Assembly: GCA_905182565.1 (NCBI GenBank)
Contig: CAJJCB010000024.1
Coordinates: 1-64,000 of the forward strand
Source: Acidimicrobiaceae bacterium
GTDB taxonomy: Bacteria; Actinomycetota; Acidimicrobiia; Acidimicrobiales; Poriferisodalaceae
Length of the DNA: 64,000 bases
Direction: 5' to 3'
Position 1 is the first letter of the stretch. Every line of letters begins with the position of its first letter. Under the pieces are notes generated by a model. The model saw only the letters and a program-made list of their open reading frames with translations, made no database searches and was not told the origin of the DNA. The position numbers were made by a program, and so were the translations under genes. Shown here piece after piece: positions 1 to 9,133 of this stretch.

Positions 1-1
1 A

Positions 2-460
2 AAAGTTATTTATTCTCTGAAGCCAGACCAAAATGTGTGGTCCTCAAACTTGACGGACCCGACAGCTAGCTACTGGATGCGGCGAATGTGTGTAGAAGCA
101 GCGATTCATCGTTGGGATGCTCAATCAGTTACTAATTCCGAAAGTGAAATAGATGCTGACCTGGCTATTGAAGGGATAGATGAATTCCTTGATTTCTTTA
201 TCCCACAGCGAATCCCTACATCTTTTGCTGGCGTTGGAACCGTTCATTTCCATTGCACAGATGGTCCGGGTGAGTGGCTAATCACTCGAACTTCTGAAGG
301 CATAGAGGTAGATCGATCGCATGCAAAAGGCGATGTAGCGTTAAGGGGTGCTGCTAGCGATCTGTTACTGTGGGTGTGGGGTAGAAAGAATTTCTCGGAA
401 TTGGAAACGTTTGGGGACACTAATTTATTGGAAGAATGGCAAGCCAAGGTTCAAATATAA
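2..460 (+). CDS. MDMPI / TIGR03083-type protein, C-terminal part (truncated by window edge)
   Basis: The reading frame is open to the left edge, so the gene starts outside the window and only about 152 C-terminal residues are visible; an internal GTG at 35 is not a convincing start. The stretch reading WMRRMCVEAAIHRWDA and the later VALRGAASDLLLWVWGR are typical of the C-terminal half of actinobacterial maleylpyruvate isomerase-like (MDMPI) proteins, DinB-fold enzymes often tied to mycothiol or other low-molecular-weight thiol chemistry. The metal-binding DinB half would lie upstream and cannot be checked. The next gene begins 41 bases downstream on the same strand. The family call is good; the substrate is unknown. 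Confidence 0.75.
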   Translation, partial: KVIYSLKPDQNVWSSNLTDPTASYWMRRMCVEAAIHRWDAQSVTNSESEIDADLAIEGIDEFLDFFIPQRIPTSFAGVGTVHFHCTDGPGEWLITRTSEGIEVDRSHAKGDVALRGAASDLLLWVWGRKNFSELETFGDTNLLEEWQAKVQI

Positions 461-501
461 CCGCCTTGCCCCTACAGCGAACTATTGAAAAGGTGACACA
501 G

Positions 502-894
502 ATGGAAACTAACCTAGTAAACGAATTGTTATGTCAACAACTGGCAGACGCTGCATTTGGAAAGACAGGACGAAGGTCTTTCTTCGAATATAGAGATACA
601 GGACTCGGTGATCTCACTGAGGGTAAATATAGGGCGCAGGTTATGCGCTCAACAGACGTTATGGAATCAACAGGCTGGCACTACCACGAGTGCGATCTTC
701 AATTCGTATACGTTCTTAAAGGATGGGTCGATCTTGAGTTTGAAGATGGTCGATCTGAAAGGCTTTCGGAAGGTGGAGCGATGGCCATTCCTTCAGGTAT
801 GGTCCACAACGAAACGGGTTGCTCAAATGATTTTGAGGCCCTGGAAGTTGTTGCTCCATCGGAAATGGTCACTGTCTCTGTGGATCGACCCTGA
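502..894 (+). CDS. Small cupin-domain protein
   Basis: A 130-residue single-domain cupin. The first cupin motif carries H60 and H62 in GWHYHECDLQFVYVLKG, with Q67 where the glutamate usually sits, and H102 in PSGMVHNETG belongs to the second motif, so a mononuclear metal site is plausible. I chose the ATG at 502 because an AAAAGG-like ribosome site lies about nine bases upstream; an ATG at 436 is also open but overlaps the preceding gene and would add a tail unlike a cupin. No substrate can be assigned; such proteins act as small isomerases, dioxygenases or sensory domains. It converges on the CoA-transferase gene that follows. Confidence 0.75.
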   Translation: METNLVNELLCQQLADAAFGKTGRRSFFEYRDTGLGDLTEGKYRAQVMRSTDVMESTGWHYHECDLQFVYVLKGWVDLEFEDGRSERLSEGGAMAIPSGMVHNETGCSNDFEALEVVAPSEMVTVSVDRP

Positions 895-1029
895 TCAGAA
901 GACAACTACTTTACTAATTGGTTTGATTTAGCTATTCGTGAGAGGCAGCCGAACTCGCCCTGCCAAGAACCATCCAACTAGTTATAATATGAGTTGCGAA
1001 AATAGTACTTAGCCACGACCTGTTTGTTC

Positions 1030-2295
1030 CTAATCACCTTTTTTGTTTGTCGCAAAGCTACTTACCCCTTGACTAGAGGGCCTAGTAGAAATGGGCTCTT
1101 CGAAAAGTACTCCGCTATCAGTCAGCGAAGCTATCGAATCTGGCTCTCTAATAAAGTTACTGAGAATCTCTTCGTTGTGCTCGCCAAGAAAAGCAGCCTC
1201 AAAACTATGTCCAGTTTCTGCTCCTGAAAAATGAATTGGAAATGCAGGCACGACGATGGTGCCCAATACGGGGTCAGAGACTACTTCGATTGCTCCAGAT
1301 GCTCGTAGCTCAGGAAGATTGCCTACTTCGTCGATGCTCAAAATAGGACCACTCGGAACTCTATGTTTTTGGAGCCGCTCTAATGCTTGATCTCTTGAAA
1401 GGTTAGATGACCATAACTCCACTAGCGGGTTAACCAAATCACGCTCGGCCTCTCGTGTGAATCGGTCTTGCCACCGGTGTTGGGGGTCTAACAAATCAGT
1501 TCTATCCATAGCGCTGCACAAGTCATTCCAATGGTTGTCAGCCGCAGCCGCAATGAATACGTAGCCGTTTTCAGTTGCGAAAATGCCGTATGGGCAAACT
1601 AGAGCGTGAAACCTACCATTTCGTGTTTGGATTGTTTGACCCTCAGTAACTGACCAAGTCTGCAGCGCAGTGTCATGAGCCTGTAAATAGGATTCAAGGA
1701 CTGAAGTTTCAATTTTCTGGCCACGTTGTGTTTTTTCTCTCATGAAGAGAGCTCCAAGTATCCCTGCAGTTGCGTTTGTGCCGGTCAGAACATCTCCGAC
1801 AGGAACTCCGACCGGAACGGGTGCGCCTCCTAATTCTCCATTTAAGGAACCAATCCCTGCGTATGCTTGAGCGATGCCGTCGTAGCCCGGAAGCTCAGAG
1901 AGTGGACCTGTCTGTCCAAACCCTGAGATAGAGCACATTATTAGCTTTGGGTTTGTAGATGAGAGTTCTTCCCAACCTAGTCCGAGTCGGTCCATTGTCC
2001 CTGGGGTGAAATTTTCGACAATCACATCAAATTCATCCGTGATAGATCGAATTAGCTGGACACCGCGCTCATCCTTTAAGTTCACACATATCGATCTTTT
2101 GCCTCGGTTGTGCGTTGCGAAATATCCGCTTCTACCATTTTTTTGAGTTACTGAATTTCTTGTTAAATCACCGCTAGTAGGCGCTTCAACTTTGACGACT
2201 TCAGCTCCCATCTCCAATAGGTATCGAGTGGCAGTTGGGCCGGAAAGGACTCGGGTAAAGTCAAGAACTTTGATTCCCTCAAGAATTGCTCGCAT
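1030..2295 (-). CDS. Class III (CaiB/BaiF) CoA-transferase
   Basis: 421 residues, the normal length for a single-domain family III CoA-transferase, which moves CoA between acyl-CoA and a carboxylic acid through an enzyme-bound anhydride. The N-terminal Rossmann-type segment (GIKVLDFTRVLSGPTATRYL, then AEVVKVEAP) and the middle SISGFGQTGPLSELPGYDGIAQAYAG are diagnostic. The catalytic aspartate is D168 in VGDVLTG, where the formyl-CoA transferase nucleophile lies. The gene stands alone on the minus strand, so the acyl substrate is not indicated. It is one of four CaiB-type genes in the window, two of them tandem-domain proteins. Confidence 0.9.
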   Translation of the reverse strand: MRAILEGIKVLDFTRVLSGPTATRYLLEMGAEVVKVEAPTSGDLTRNSVTQKNGRSGYFATHNRGKRSICVNLKDERGVQLIRSITDEFDVIVENFTPGTMDRLGLGWEELSSTNPKLIMCSISGFGQTGPLSELPGYDGIAQAYAGIGSLNGELGGAPVPVGVPVGDVLTGTNATAGILGALFMREKTQRGQKIETSVLESYLQAHDTALQTWSVTEGQTIQTRNGRFHALVCPYGIFATENGYVFIAAAADNHWNDLCSAMDRTDLLDPQHRWQDRFTREAERDLVNPLVELWSSNLSRDQALERLQKHRVPSGPILSIDEVGNLPELRASGAIEVVSDPVLGTIVVPAFPIHFSGAETGHSFEAAFLGEHNEEILSNFIREPDSIASLTDSGVLFEEPISTRPSSQGVSSFATNKKGD

Positions 2296-2613
2296 AGTCA
2301 GATACTAAGTGCCCAATGACATCTTTGCCCAGACCTTCGATAGCTGCCGCAAGTTTACTACTCGAGCGCTAAAAGAAATAGTGTGCAGCGCTCTTAGCGA
2401 AGAAACGAGATCTAGCGTTGCGATGATAATCTAGCTAATCGAGCTTGGGCCATTTCCAAGATCCAAGTCGAACACCGTAAACCAATCAAAGTGAAAGTAT
2501 TGCCTCTTAACGCAGAGGGTATCGCCGTTAGTATTTGTTGGGAAGCGGATCTTACGACTGGTAATAAATAACAACTTTTGGATTTTCAGAGAAACTCGAT
2601 AATCTGACAGAAT
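2296..2613. other. Intergenic region, 318 bases, with a short unexplained open stretch
   Basis: No recognisable gene. One plus-strand frame is open from 2416 to the TAA at 2569-2571 (51 codons, reading ...NRAWAISKIQVEHRKP..., with a possible GTG at 2491). It has protein-like composition but no start near its beginning and no family I recognise. It may be a gene remnant or chance. The 5' regions of the CoA-transferase (2295) and the 3' end of the phosphotriesterase-like gene (2614) border it. Confidence 0.35.
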
Positions 2614-3588
2614 CTAGTAACCGCCCTTGTTCACTGAATCCAAAAACCGGTGAGGAGTCCGTATCAGCATTTCATCTATTTGGCCATCGGTAACTCCAAT
2701 CTGCAGGAGCGCCGGAACCACGTCTTGGCTTATGTGTAGGTAGTGCCAATTAGGCAACGGCGCAAGAGGAACTTCACCTTCAATCCAATCGATATAGCAT
2801 GATGCGTCGTGGCTAAGAACAAGCTGGCTGGCATGCCCTCGTTTGCAAAGTTCGGCGACCACTTCAACTCTTTGCTGCGTGTTGAGGTACCCATCTATTC
2901 CGAACCTGTCCATTCCTAGAATGCTTCCTTGGTCGAGTAGCGCTTGGAGGTAGTCAATGTCATTAGTATCTCCACAGTGTCCAATGACAACGCGAGAAAG
3001 ATCCACGCCTTCTTCTGCGAATATTTTTTGTTGATCTAAGCCTCGTTTCGTTTCGGCATTCGTATGAGTAGTGATAGGGCAGCCCGTTTCGCGATGTGCT
3101 TGTGCGCAGGCTCGTAGGGTTCTTTCCACATCAGGAGTAAGTCCCAGTTTGTCGGTAGCACACTTGATGACACCAGCCTTTATTCCCGTATCAGCAAACC
3201 CATTCGTAATATCTTGAACGAAGTGAGTGGCCATCGGGTCAACACCGTTAACGGGACTGCGTCTTTGGTAATAATGTGGCAACTCATTGAAAGTGTATAA
3301 ACCAGTTGCACAAACAATATTGATATCCGTGCGAGCTGCGACTAACTGTATACGCGGTATATACCTACCGAGACCTATTGCTGTGGGATCTAGAATTGTG
3401 TCAATTCCAGCTGCTTTTAATTCGTTGAGCCGGTCGGCTGCATCACTAATCCTTGTCTCTTCATCCCCCCACTCGTCTGGGTAGTTATTTTGAATTTCTG
3501 TTGAGATAACAAACACATGTTCATGCATCAGCACTCGACCAAGATTCGTACTTACGACGGACCCTTTAGCAGTTTCAACGGAAGTCAT
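2614..3588 (-). CDS. Phosphotriesterase-family metal-dependent hydrolase
   Basis: 324 residues, a TIM-barrel amidohydrolase of the phosphotriesterase (PTE/PHP) family. All expected binuclear-metal ligands can be seen: H22 and H24 in LMHEHVF, the carbamylated-lysine candidate K142 in GVIKCATD, H175 in THTNA, H204 in VIGHCGD and D261 in LSHDAS. Bacterial members are mostly lactonases or sugar-lactone hydrolases and only rarely true organophosphate hydrolases, so a lactonase role is the more likely inference. It starts 38 bases from the divergent DUF427 gene. The active site appears complete; the substrate is unassigned. Confidence 0.88.
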   Translation of the reverse strand: MTSVETAKGSVVSTNLGRVLMHEHVFVISTEIQNNYPDEWGDEETRISDAADRLNELKAAGIDTILDPTAIGLGRYIPRIQLVAARTDINIVCATGLYTFNELPHYYQRRSPVNGVDPMATHFVQDITNGFADTGIKAGVIKCATDKLGLTPDVERTLRACAQAHRETGCPITTHTNAETKRGLDQQKIFAEEGVDLSRVVIGHCGDTNDIDYLQALLDQGSILGMDRFGIDGYLNTQQRVEVVAELCKRGHASQLVLSHDASCYIDWIEGEVPLAPLPNWHYLHISQDVVPALLQIGVTDGQIDEMLIRTPHRFLDSVNKGGY

Positions 3589-3626
3589 GTCAACATTGTT
3601 TCACCTAAGGGTCTAAGTTGCTTGAT

Positions 3627-3974
3627 ATGAGTAACTCGATCGAACTTAAACCACATGAAGGGTTAGTTAAGGTGCTGATAGGTGCTGTGGCAATAGCGGA
3701 ATCTAAATCTGCGATACAGCTACTTGAAGGAGACTTGCCGACCTGTTTCTACTTTCCCTCAAGCGATGTCAGCTTTGATCTGTTAACTGCATCAACGACA
3801 GTAACTCATTGTCCCTATAAAGGCGATGCAAATTACTGGCACGTCACAGTCGACGGCGTTACTCACGAAAATATTGTTTGGGCTTACCATTCTCCAATTT
3901 CAAGTGTTTTACCGATTGCTGGCTATATGTCATTTTATAACAACAGAGTTGAGTTTGTAGGCCTGTCTAAGTAG
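3627..3974 (+). CDS. DUF427 domain protein
   Basis: 115 residues from the ATG at 3627. An in-frame TTG at 3618 has an AAGG ribosome site six bases upstream and could be the true start, adding three residues. The motifs TVTHCPYKGDANYWHV, ENIVWAYHSP and IAGYMSFYNNRVEF are the signature of DUF427 (PF04248), small beta-rich proteins common in actinobacteria and cyanobacteria and of unknown function. The gene diverges from the phosphotriesterase-like gene, so the two promoters must overlap in about 38 bases. Confidence 0.82.
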   Translation: MSNSIELKPHEGLVKVLIGAVAIAESKSAIQLLEGDLPTCFYFPSSDVSFDLLTASTTVTHCPYKGDANYWHVTVDGVTHENIVWAYHSPISSVLPIAGYMSFYNNRVEFVGLSK

Positions 3975-4038
3975 CGATTTTGCTCTCGGGCCAGATGGTT
4001 AAACAAATATGAGAAACCATGCGCCAAACCTCTATCGG

Positions 4039-5043
4039 CTAAGAATTCTTGTTCGCGTGGGTCAATCGTTCAACATGAATTTTTTTAATCTCTGGTGTCT
4101 GTCCTTGCACTAGAAGAAAGAGAGCCTCTCTAGCGAGTCTTTGCGCGTGCTGATCAACGATCATTCCAGAGCCTCCACGTGAGGCCAGAAGTGCAGCTGT
4201 GGAGCGGATGCATAAATCTCCTAGCCGCCCTCGCGCTGCTGGCAACTCGGATGCCGATGCTCCGTCCAACATAGAACGGGTGGCTTTGAGCTCATCATCA
4301 AGAGCAGATGGACCTAATAGGCTCAACGCCCGGCCAGTAACTCCAAGGCCAAGTGACCCATTAGCTCGTAAACCCGATTGGTATTGCCGGTACCAAGAAT
4401 CAAATTCCTCTATTTGAGTGACTTGAGTTTCATCTACGTGAAGGGAATCGAAAGAAAGTTCAACTGTGCGTGTGGAGTTAAGAGCGGCCAACGAAAGGTC
4501 TCTACTGCGAATGCAACTTGTTTCGTTTGCTTCGACTAATGCCCAGACAATGTTATTTTCGTGACGTGCAGCAACGAGAATCACATCAATATCTCCCCAA
4601 CCAGTAACAAAGGGTGCAGTACCTGAAAAATGCCAACCATTTGATTTGCTTTCGGCAACAAGAGTTGGAGGGCCTGGGCGCACTAAATGAGCAAAAGCTA
4701 CCCCACCTCTTGCTTCGCCGGACGCAAGAGGGTTCGCCCATTTGTCTTTCATAGGTCCTTCGACGCTAGCGGCGGCTTTGGACGCACCACCATGCTGAAC
4801 CCAACAAAACGTGGTGGTCAAACACCCACTTGCGAGGATCTCTACCACCTGATGTTGTGTCGCTACATCTACGCCAGCGCCGCCAACATGTGCAGGGGAG
4901 AACAGCCCGTAAAATCCGGCTGACCTTAGAATCTCTAGTTGCTGAACTGGCACTAAACCGGAAACATCTGCCTCGATGGCCCTCGGGAATAGCTCCTGAT
5001 CTGAGACGAATCTTGCTGTGTCTATCAGGGATGGATCCAACAC
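4039..5043 (-). CDS. Acyl-CoA dehydrogenase-like flavoprotein, short form
   Basis: 334 residues, about 50 shorter than a standard acyl-CoA dehydrogenase. The N-terminal helical domain (GFYGLFSPAHVGGAGVD) and a middle beta domain (GWHFSGTAPFVTGWGDIDVILVAA) can be followed. The C-terminal helices lack the usual catalytic-glutamate and GGTSEI-type flavin signatures and end in FLLVQGQTPEIKK. It starts with GTG, overlapping the TAG of the upstream dehydrogenase gene by one base (TAGTG), so the two are translationally coupled. It could be a specialised dehydrogenase or a flavin monooxygenase relative. The pairing with a 3-hydroxyisobutyrate dehydrogenase-type enzyme hints at branched or beta-hydroxy acid oxidation. 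Confidence 0.72.
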   Translation of the reverse strand: MLDPSLIDTARFVSDQELFPRAIEADVSGLVPVQQLEILRSAGFYGLFSPAHVGGAGVDVATQHQVVEILASGCLTTTFCWVQHGGASKAAASVEGPMKDKWANPLASGEARGGVAFAHLVRPGPPTLVAESKSNGWHFSGTAPFVTGWGDIDVILVAARHENNIVWALVEANETSCIRSRDLSLAALNSTRTVELSFDSLHVDETQVTQIEEFDSWYRQYQSGLRANGSLGLGVTGRALSLLGPSALDDELKATRSMLDGASASELPAARGRLGDLCIRSTAALLASRGGSGMIVDQHAQRLAREALFLLVQGQTPEIKKIHVERLTHANKNS

Positions 5044-5927
5044 TATTCATCCTCAAATAGTTGATAGATGACAGGTGAGTACAAATTGCCGAGACCGCGT
5101 CGAATCACTTCTTCGAATCTATCTTGAACTAAGGACGCACCGGCTGCATCTACGCCAAGCTCTGAAGCTAAATCAAGAAGGTACCCGAGGTCCTTGTGGG
5201 AATAAGTCGTAGGGAACCTGTCAGTTGGATACTCGCCGCTAGTGATGTGCTCTCCATGGCGCCTTAGGGCGAAACTGTCAGCGGACCCTAACGAAAGATA
5301 TTTAAAAACGTCATTTCGATCTATTCCGGCTCGAGTTGCAATCGCCATTGCCTCGGCAAGCGCCGAAACATTCTGAAATAGCACCATGTTGTTTATGAGC
5401 TTCATTACTGTTCCGCTTCCGATTGGCCCGCAGTGAGATATTTCAGTGCCCATTAAGAAGAGCCATTCTTCGATCAGACGAAAAGTCTCCGCTGACGCGC
5501 CTACGGTAATGGAGAGTGTGCCCTCAACTGCGTTCAGTACTCCTCGAGCGACAGGAGCATCAGCGAAACTGACGCCTACGTTGTTCAACGCGTTAGCAAT
5601 CAAATGATTAGAACTAACTGTTGTGGTAGTGCAATCGACGAGAGTCTTATCCGGGGTCATATGTTGCAGGAGGCCATCTTTTGCAACGCATACTTCCAGA
5701 GTTTCTGATTCACCTGGAAGGCATACAAAAATTAAATCTGCTGTTGCTACCTGGGCAAGGTCGTTAGCTGCGATAGCGCCATGATCAATCGCTTGATCGA
5801 TGCGGTTGCGGTCTAGATCAAAAGCCATAACAGGCACTGACGCTTTTCGGGCAAGATTGTGACACATGGGAGCTCCCATAGCTCCGAGTCCGATAAAGCC
5901 AATGCTGCCGATGGAAGAGTTAGCCAT
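5043..5927 (-). CDS. 3-hydroxyisobutyrate dehydrogenase-family NAD(P)-dependent oxidoreductase
   Basis: 294 residues, the standard length of the beta-hydroxyacid dehydrogenase family (3-hydroxyisobutyrate, tartronate-semialdehyde, 6-phosphogluconate-like). The dinucleotide loop is GFIGLGAMGAPM (residues 10-21), the substrate motif lies around D123-APVARG, and the catalytic lysine is K176 in GSGTVMKLINN with N180 beside it. These reductases interconvert a beta-hydroxy acid and its semialdehyde. It is the first gene of a two-gene unit, its stop overlapping the next start by one base. The precise substrate cannot be told from sequence. Confidence 0.88.
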   Translation of the reverse strand: MANSSIGSIGFIGLGAMGAPMCHNLARKASVPVMAFDLDRNRIDQAIDHGAIAANDLAQVATADLIFVCLPGESETLEVCVAKDGLLQHMTPDKTLVDCTTTTVSSNHLIANALNNVGVSFADAPVARGVLNAVEGTLSITVGASAETFRLIEEWLFLMGTEISHCGPIGSGTVMKLINNMVLFQNVSALAEAMAIATRAGIDRNDVFKYLSLGSADSFALRRHGEHITSGEYPTDRFPTTYSHKDLGYLLDLASELGVDAAGASLVQDRFEEVIRRGLGNLYSPVIYQLFEDE

Positions 5928-6004
5928 AGCAATGTCCTTTGTTCGCTCTTTGAGCTCTATTGAATTATGTAAGTCTCAGCGTTGAAATGTACTACCGATC
6001 TACA

Positions 6005-7024
6005 ATGAAGCTAGAAGGGAATCGAATGTCGGCTATCGCACAAGCAGATTATACATCTAACGCTTTTCAAGAGTTAGATACGTCGGGAACAGCGAAGGCC
6101 CTTAAATTCCCTAATCGAGACCCAGTCTAGTTTGAGAGTAATGGGTCGATTAGTGAAGAAAATATTGAGACTTGCACGAGTATGGCTTTTGTGTTTTTGA
6201 GAAAGCCATATCAGAAGGTGAGCTAGCTGAATGGCGACGTGAAGTCGACAATCTTTTCGCCATAGCTCCATTCCTAGATAGAAATTCTTTATTAGACCAC
6301 CAAGGCAAGTTGGCATTAGCGCCTCATCTAGTGATTAATCCATGGGTGATGACCAACCTATTGAGCTATTCGGTGAAAGGCACGAGCCAGAATAATGGCC
6401 GATGTCCTGCCAAGGTGCATGAACCAGAACCTCCTGAAGGTGGTCCTGTATCCGTTCCGTATCTTGTTTCTGGTTGTCTGCACCTGCTGCCTAGTTTTTG
6501 TCTGTATTTGGACACCCCGAGTTGATGGCAGCCGCTCTAGCTATTAATGGAGAAAACTTCACTCCGTTTACTCAAGTGCTTTTCGTTAAAGAACTTGGAC
6601 TGGGGCCCTCTGAGGCTTGGCGCTAAGTCGGTCAGATACATTCGGGAAGCCTAAATTGGGATCAAGATGTATACGGTTTCAACTTTTAAGTGCAACCTTA
6701 AGAAAGCACCAGTGCTGACGGTGTATGGGTTATTTCAGAAAGTTGGAACATGGCAAAGTAGATGTTGTAAAATTAGTTGCTGAAAATAATGGGAACGGCC
6801 TGTTTCTCAAATGTATTCCACTGATATGTGGCCCTGGAGATGCTTTTACAACTAATGGGCAAATTCTTCATGGGTCGTATACGAACACTTCGAAGGATCG
6901 ACGAGTGACGATGAACTTCGTATTTCATCGATACATCTCCGGAATCGGGATAGAGGGAAAACTTAGTTGCGCTGGTAATTATTGTGATAAAAAGTACTTA
7001 CGAGGCAGTTGCCGGACGATGTAA
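6005..7024 (+). pseudogene. Degenerate phytanoyl-CoA dioxygenase (PhyH) gene
   Basis: A PhyH-family gene can be read in pieces across all three plus frames. The first part starts at the ATG at 6005, hits TAG at 6128-6130, continues as SNGSISEENIE, and shifts frame near 6170 (a lost T would restore ETLHEYGFCVFEKAISEGEL). A central piece (6525-6626) reads NGENFTPFTQVLFVKELGLGPSEAW and ends at TAA 6624-6626 exactly where the iron-binding HxD should follow. NWDQDVYGFNF follows, then more stops. The 3' piece (to 7024) keeps GPGDAFTTNGQILHGSY and RRVTMNF, the distal His and 2-oxoglutarate Arg region. Several independent lesions rule out a single sequencing error. An intact family member is at 20329. 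Confidence 0.85.
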
Positions 7025-7183
7025 ATTGCCATAAATGCTTGAGCACACTCATATCCACATGAAAAAAGCTATATTTGTAAAATGTTCGCCCGTTCGAGGC
7101 AAGACGACCAGTTTAATTTAAAAAAATATTCAGTCAATGCCAAAAAATTACAATCTGCAAGATCTAGGAATTTGAGGGAACCA

Positions 7184-9109
7184 ATGCCTAACCGAGATGA
7201 AGAGAAAATATTCGAAGAAGCAATCAATGTTGCCAATATCCCTACGCTGCTTATGGTCATTGTTCAACTAACTGGTGAGTTGCATTGGTTAGATGCGCCC
7301 TATGCACCTGCGAGAGCGGCCGGTCTGGGCGATAACGACACTGGTGGGCTTAGCGAAGAACACCAAATAGAAGTTCGCGAAGCTGCTTTAGAAGCAATTC
7401 TTGCCTGGAGAGATGGAAGGCCGTTAGCACTAGCTGCTCCAGATGAAGAGTTAATTGTTCGAATGTTGAGTGTGGCTATGGCTGAACCTGTGCCCGAGGA
7501 GTACGGCCAGTTCACAGCTGCTCAACTAGGACAAGTTAAGTTTTTGGACCGTGACCCGATCGAAACTCCAGAGGGGTTCAAGGTCTTAGTTATTGGAGCT
7601 GGCGTGTCAGGCCTATGCGCAGCGATAAACTTGAAACAATTGGGAGTTGATTACCAGGTCATAGAGCGTAATGCCACCGTTGGCGGTGTCTGGTGGGAAA
7701 ATAGGTACCCAGGCGCCGGAGTAGATACTCCTAATCACCTTTATTCATACTCCTTTGCGCCTTTTGATTGGGATAAGTATTTTTGTTTGCGCAGTGAACT
7801 GCATGACTATCTAGAGCATGTTTGCGATCAATTCGAGGTTCGAGACACGATTCGTTTTTCTACATCGGTAGACCATATTGAATACCAAAGCAGCAGGCAG
7901 ACCTGGCAGGTGCAAATCAGATCTGAAAATGGCGAAGTTGAACTATTGGAAGCCAACGTAGTGATAAGCGCTGCTGGGATATTCAACCCTCCTGTTTCCC
8001 CTGACATCGATGGCCTGGATAGTTGGGTAGGAGAAAAATGGCATACTGCTAGGTGGCCTGAAGAAGCTGACCTCAAAGATAAACGTGTGGCGATTATCGG
8101 TAACGGTGCCAGCTGTATGCAAACAGCTCCAGAGATTCAAGATGATGTTGAATCTCTTGCTATCTACCAGCGTTCAGTGCACTGGGCAGCTCCCTTCGAT
8201 CAATTTAGGAAACCGGTTCCAGAAGCGCTCCGGTTTCTCTTGCGAGAGGTTCCTCTTTACAGAAATTGGTACCGCGTGCGATTAGGTTGGACTTTTAATG
8301 ACCGGATTCATTCTGCTCTGCAAAAAGATCCGAATTGGGAGCATCCAGAACGATCTCTAAATGCCCAGAACGATGCACATCGAGCCTATTTCAGTAAGTA
8401 TGTCGAAGATGAGCTTGGTGATAAAGCTGATGAGCTTCTAGAGAAGGTCCTTCCGACCTACCCTCCATTTGGAAAAAGAATGCTAATGGACAACGGCTGG
8501 TATCGGATGCTGCGTAAAGACAACGTGGAGCTAATCGATGATCGGATAGAACGGATAGACAAGAATAAAATTATTTCTTCGAATGGTGAAGAGCGAGAAG
8601 CTGATGTTTTAATTCTGGCTACTGGGTTCGATGTCTTGAATTTCATCACAACCTACGATGCTGTGGGACGAACAGGGGAGAGCCTGGCGAGCCAATGGCA
8701 AAATGATAACGCTAAAGCTTATCTAGGGACTGTTGTTCCTGATTTTCCTAATCTCTTCACACTGTATGGTCCGAATCTGCAACCAGGTCATGGGGGCAGC
8801 TTGATTTTCGTAGTCGAAATGCAAGTCCGGTATATCATGGACATCATTTCAAAGATGACTAAAGAGGGAATTGGTGCAGTCGAAATTCGTCAAGATGTGC
8901 ATGATGAATACAACGCGAAGGTTGATGCAGCACATGAGAACATGGTCTGGACGCATGAAGGAATGACTTCCTACTACCGAAATGACCGAGGTCGTATAGT
9001 CGTTAACTCGCCATGGAGAAATGTGGACTATTACGAAATGACGCGCGAGGCTGATCTTGATGAGTACATAGTCGAGCCCTTGAGATCGAACGAACTCATC
9101 GCAGATTGA
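7184..9109 (+). CDS. Flavin-containing Baeyer-Villiger monooxygenase (HAPMO-like)
   Basis: 641 residues from the ATG at 7184, which follows a GAGGGA ribosome site; an in-frame ATG at 7082 lacks one. After an N-terminal extension of about 125 residues come the FAD loop VIGAGVSGLCAA, the family element NATVGGVWWENRYPGAGVDTP, a Baeyer-Villiger fingerprint variant WVGEKWHTARWP, and the NADPH loop IIGNGASCMQTAPE. The 640-residue length with this extension resembles 4-hydroxyacetophenone monooxygenase, which inserts oxygen next to an aryl ketone to give an ester. Smaller ketones are equally possible. It lies just downstream of the dead PhyH gene; a linked ester hydrolase is not adjacent. Confidence 0.85.
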   Translation: MPNRDEEKIFEEAINVANIPTLLMVIVQLTGELHWLDAPYAPARAAGLGDNDTGGLSEEHQIEVREAALEAILAWRDGRPLALAAPDEELIVRMLSVAMAEPVPEEYGQFTAAQLGQVKFLDRDPIETPEGFKVLVIGAGVSGLCAAINLKQLGVDYQVIERNATVGGVWWENRYPGAGVDTPNHLYSYSFAPFDWDKYFCLRSELHDYLEHVCDQFEVRDTIRFSTSVDHIEYQSSRQTWQVQIRSENGEVELLEANVVISAAGIFNPPVSPDIDGLDSWVGEKWHTARWPEEADLKDKRVAIIGNGASCMQTAPEIQDDVESLAIYQRSVHWAAPFDQFRKPVPEALRFLLREVPLYRNWYRVRLGWTFNDRIHSALQKDPNWEHPERSLNAQNDAHRAYFSKYVEDELGDKADELLEKVLPTYPPFGKRMLMDNGWYRMLRKDNVELIDDRIERIDKNKIISSNGEEREADVLILATGFDVLNFITTYDAVGRTGESLASQWQNDNAKAYLGTVVPDFPNLFTLYGPNLQPGHGGSLIFVVEMQVRYIMDIISKMTKEGIGAVEIRQDVHDEYNAKVDAAHENMVWTHEGMTSYYRNDRGRIVVNSPWRNVDYYEMTREADLDEYIVEPLRSNELIAD

Positions 9110-9133
9110 TATGAGCTGCGCTTATTGATGGGT

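Noticed and set aside
983-988. Perfect TATAAT box
   Set aside because: No -35-like element at a suitable distance, and on the plus strand it would only drive antisense transcription into a CoA-transferase gene; on the minus strand it lies after the gene.
2416-2571. 51-codon open stretch as a gene
   Set aside because: No start codon or ribosome site near its beginning and no recognisable family; kept only as a note on the intergenic region.
3990-4020. Possible terminator hairpin between convergent DUF427 and dehydrogenase-like genes (ATGGTT...AACCAT)
   Set aside because: Six-base A/T-rich stem with a long loop and no T-run; too weak to call.
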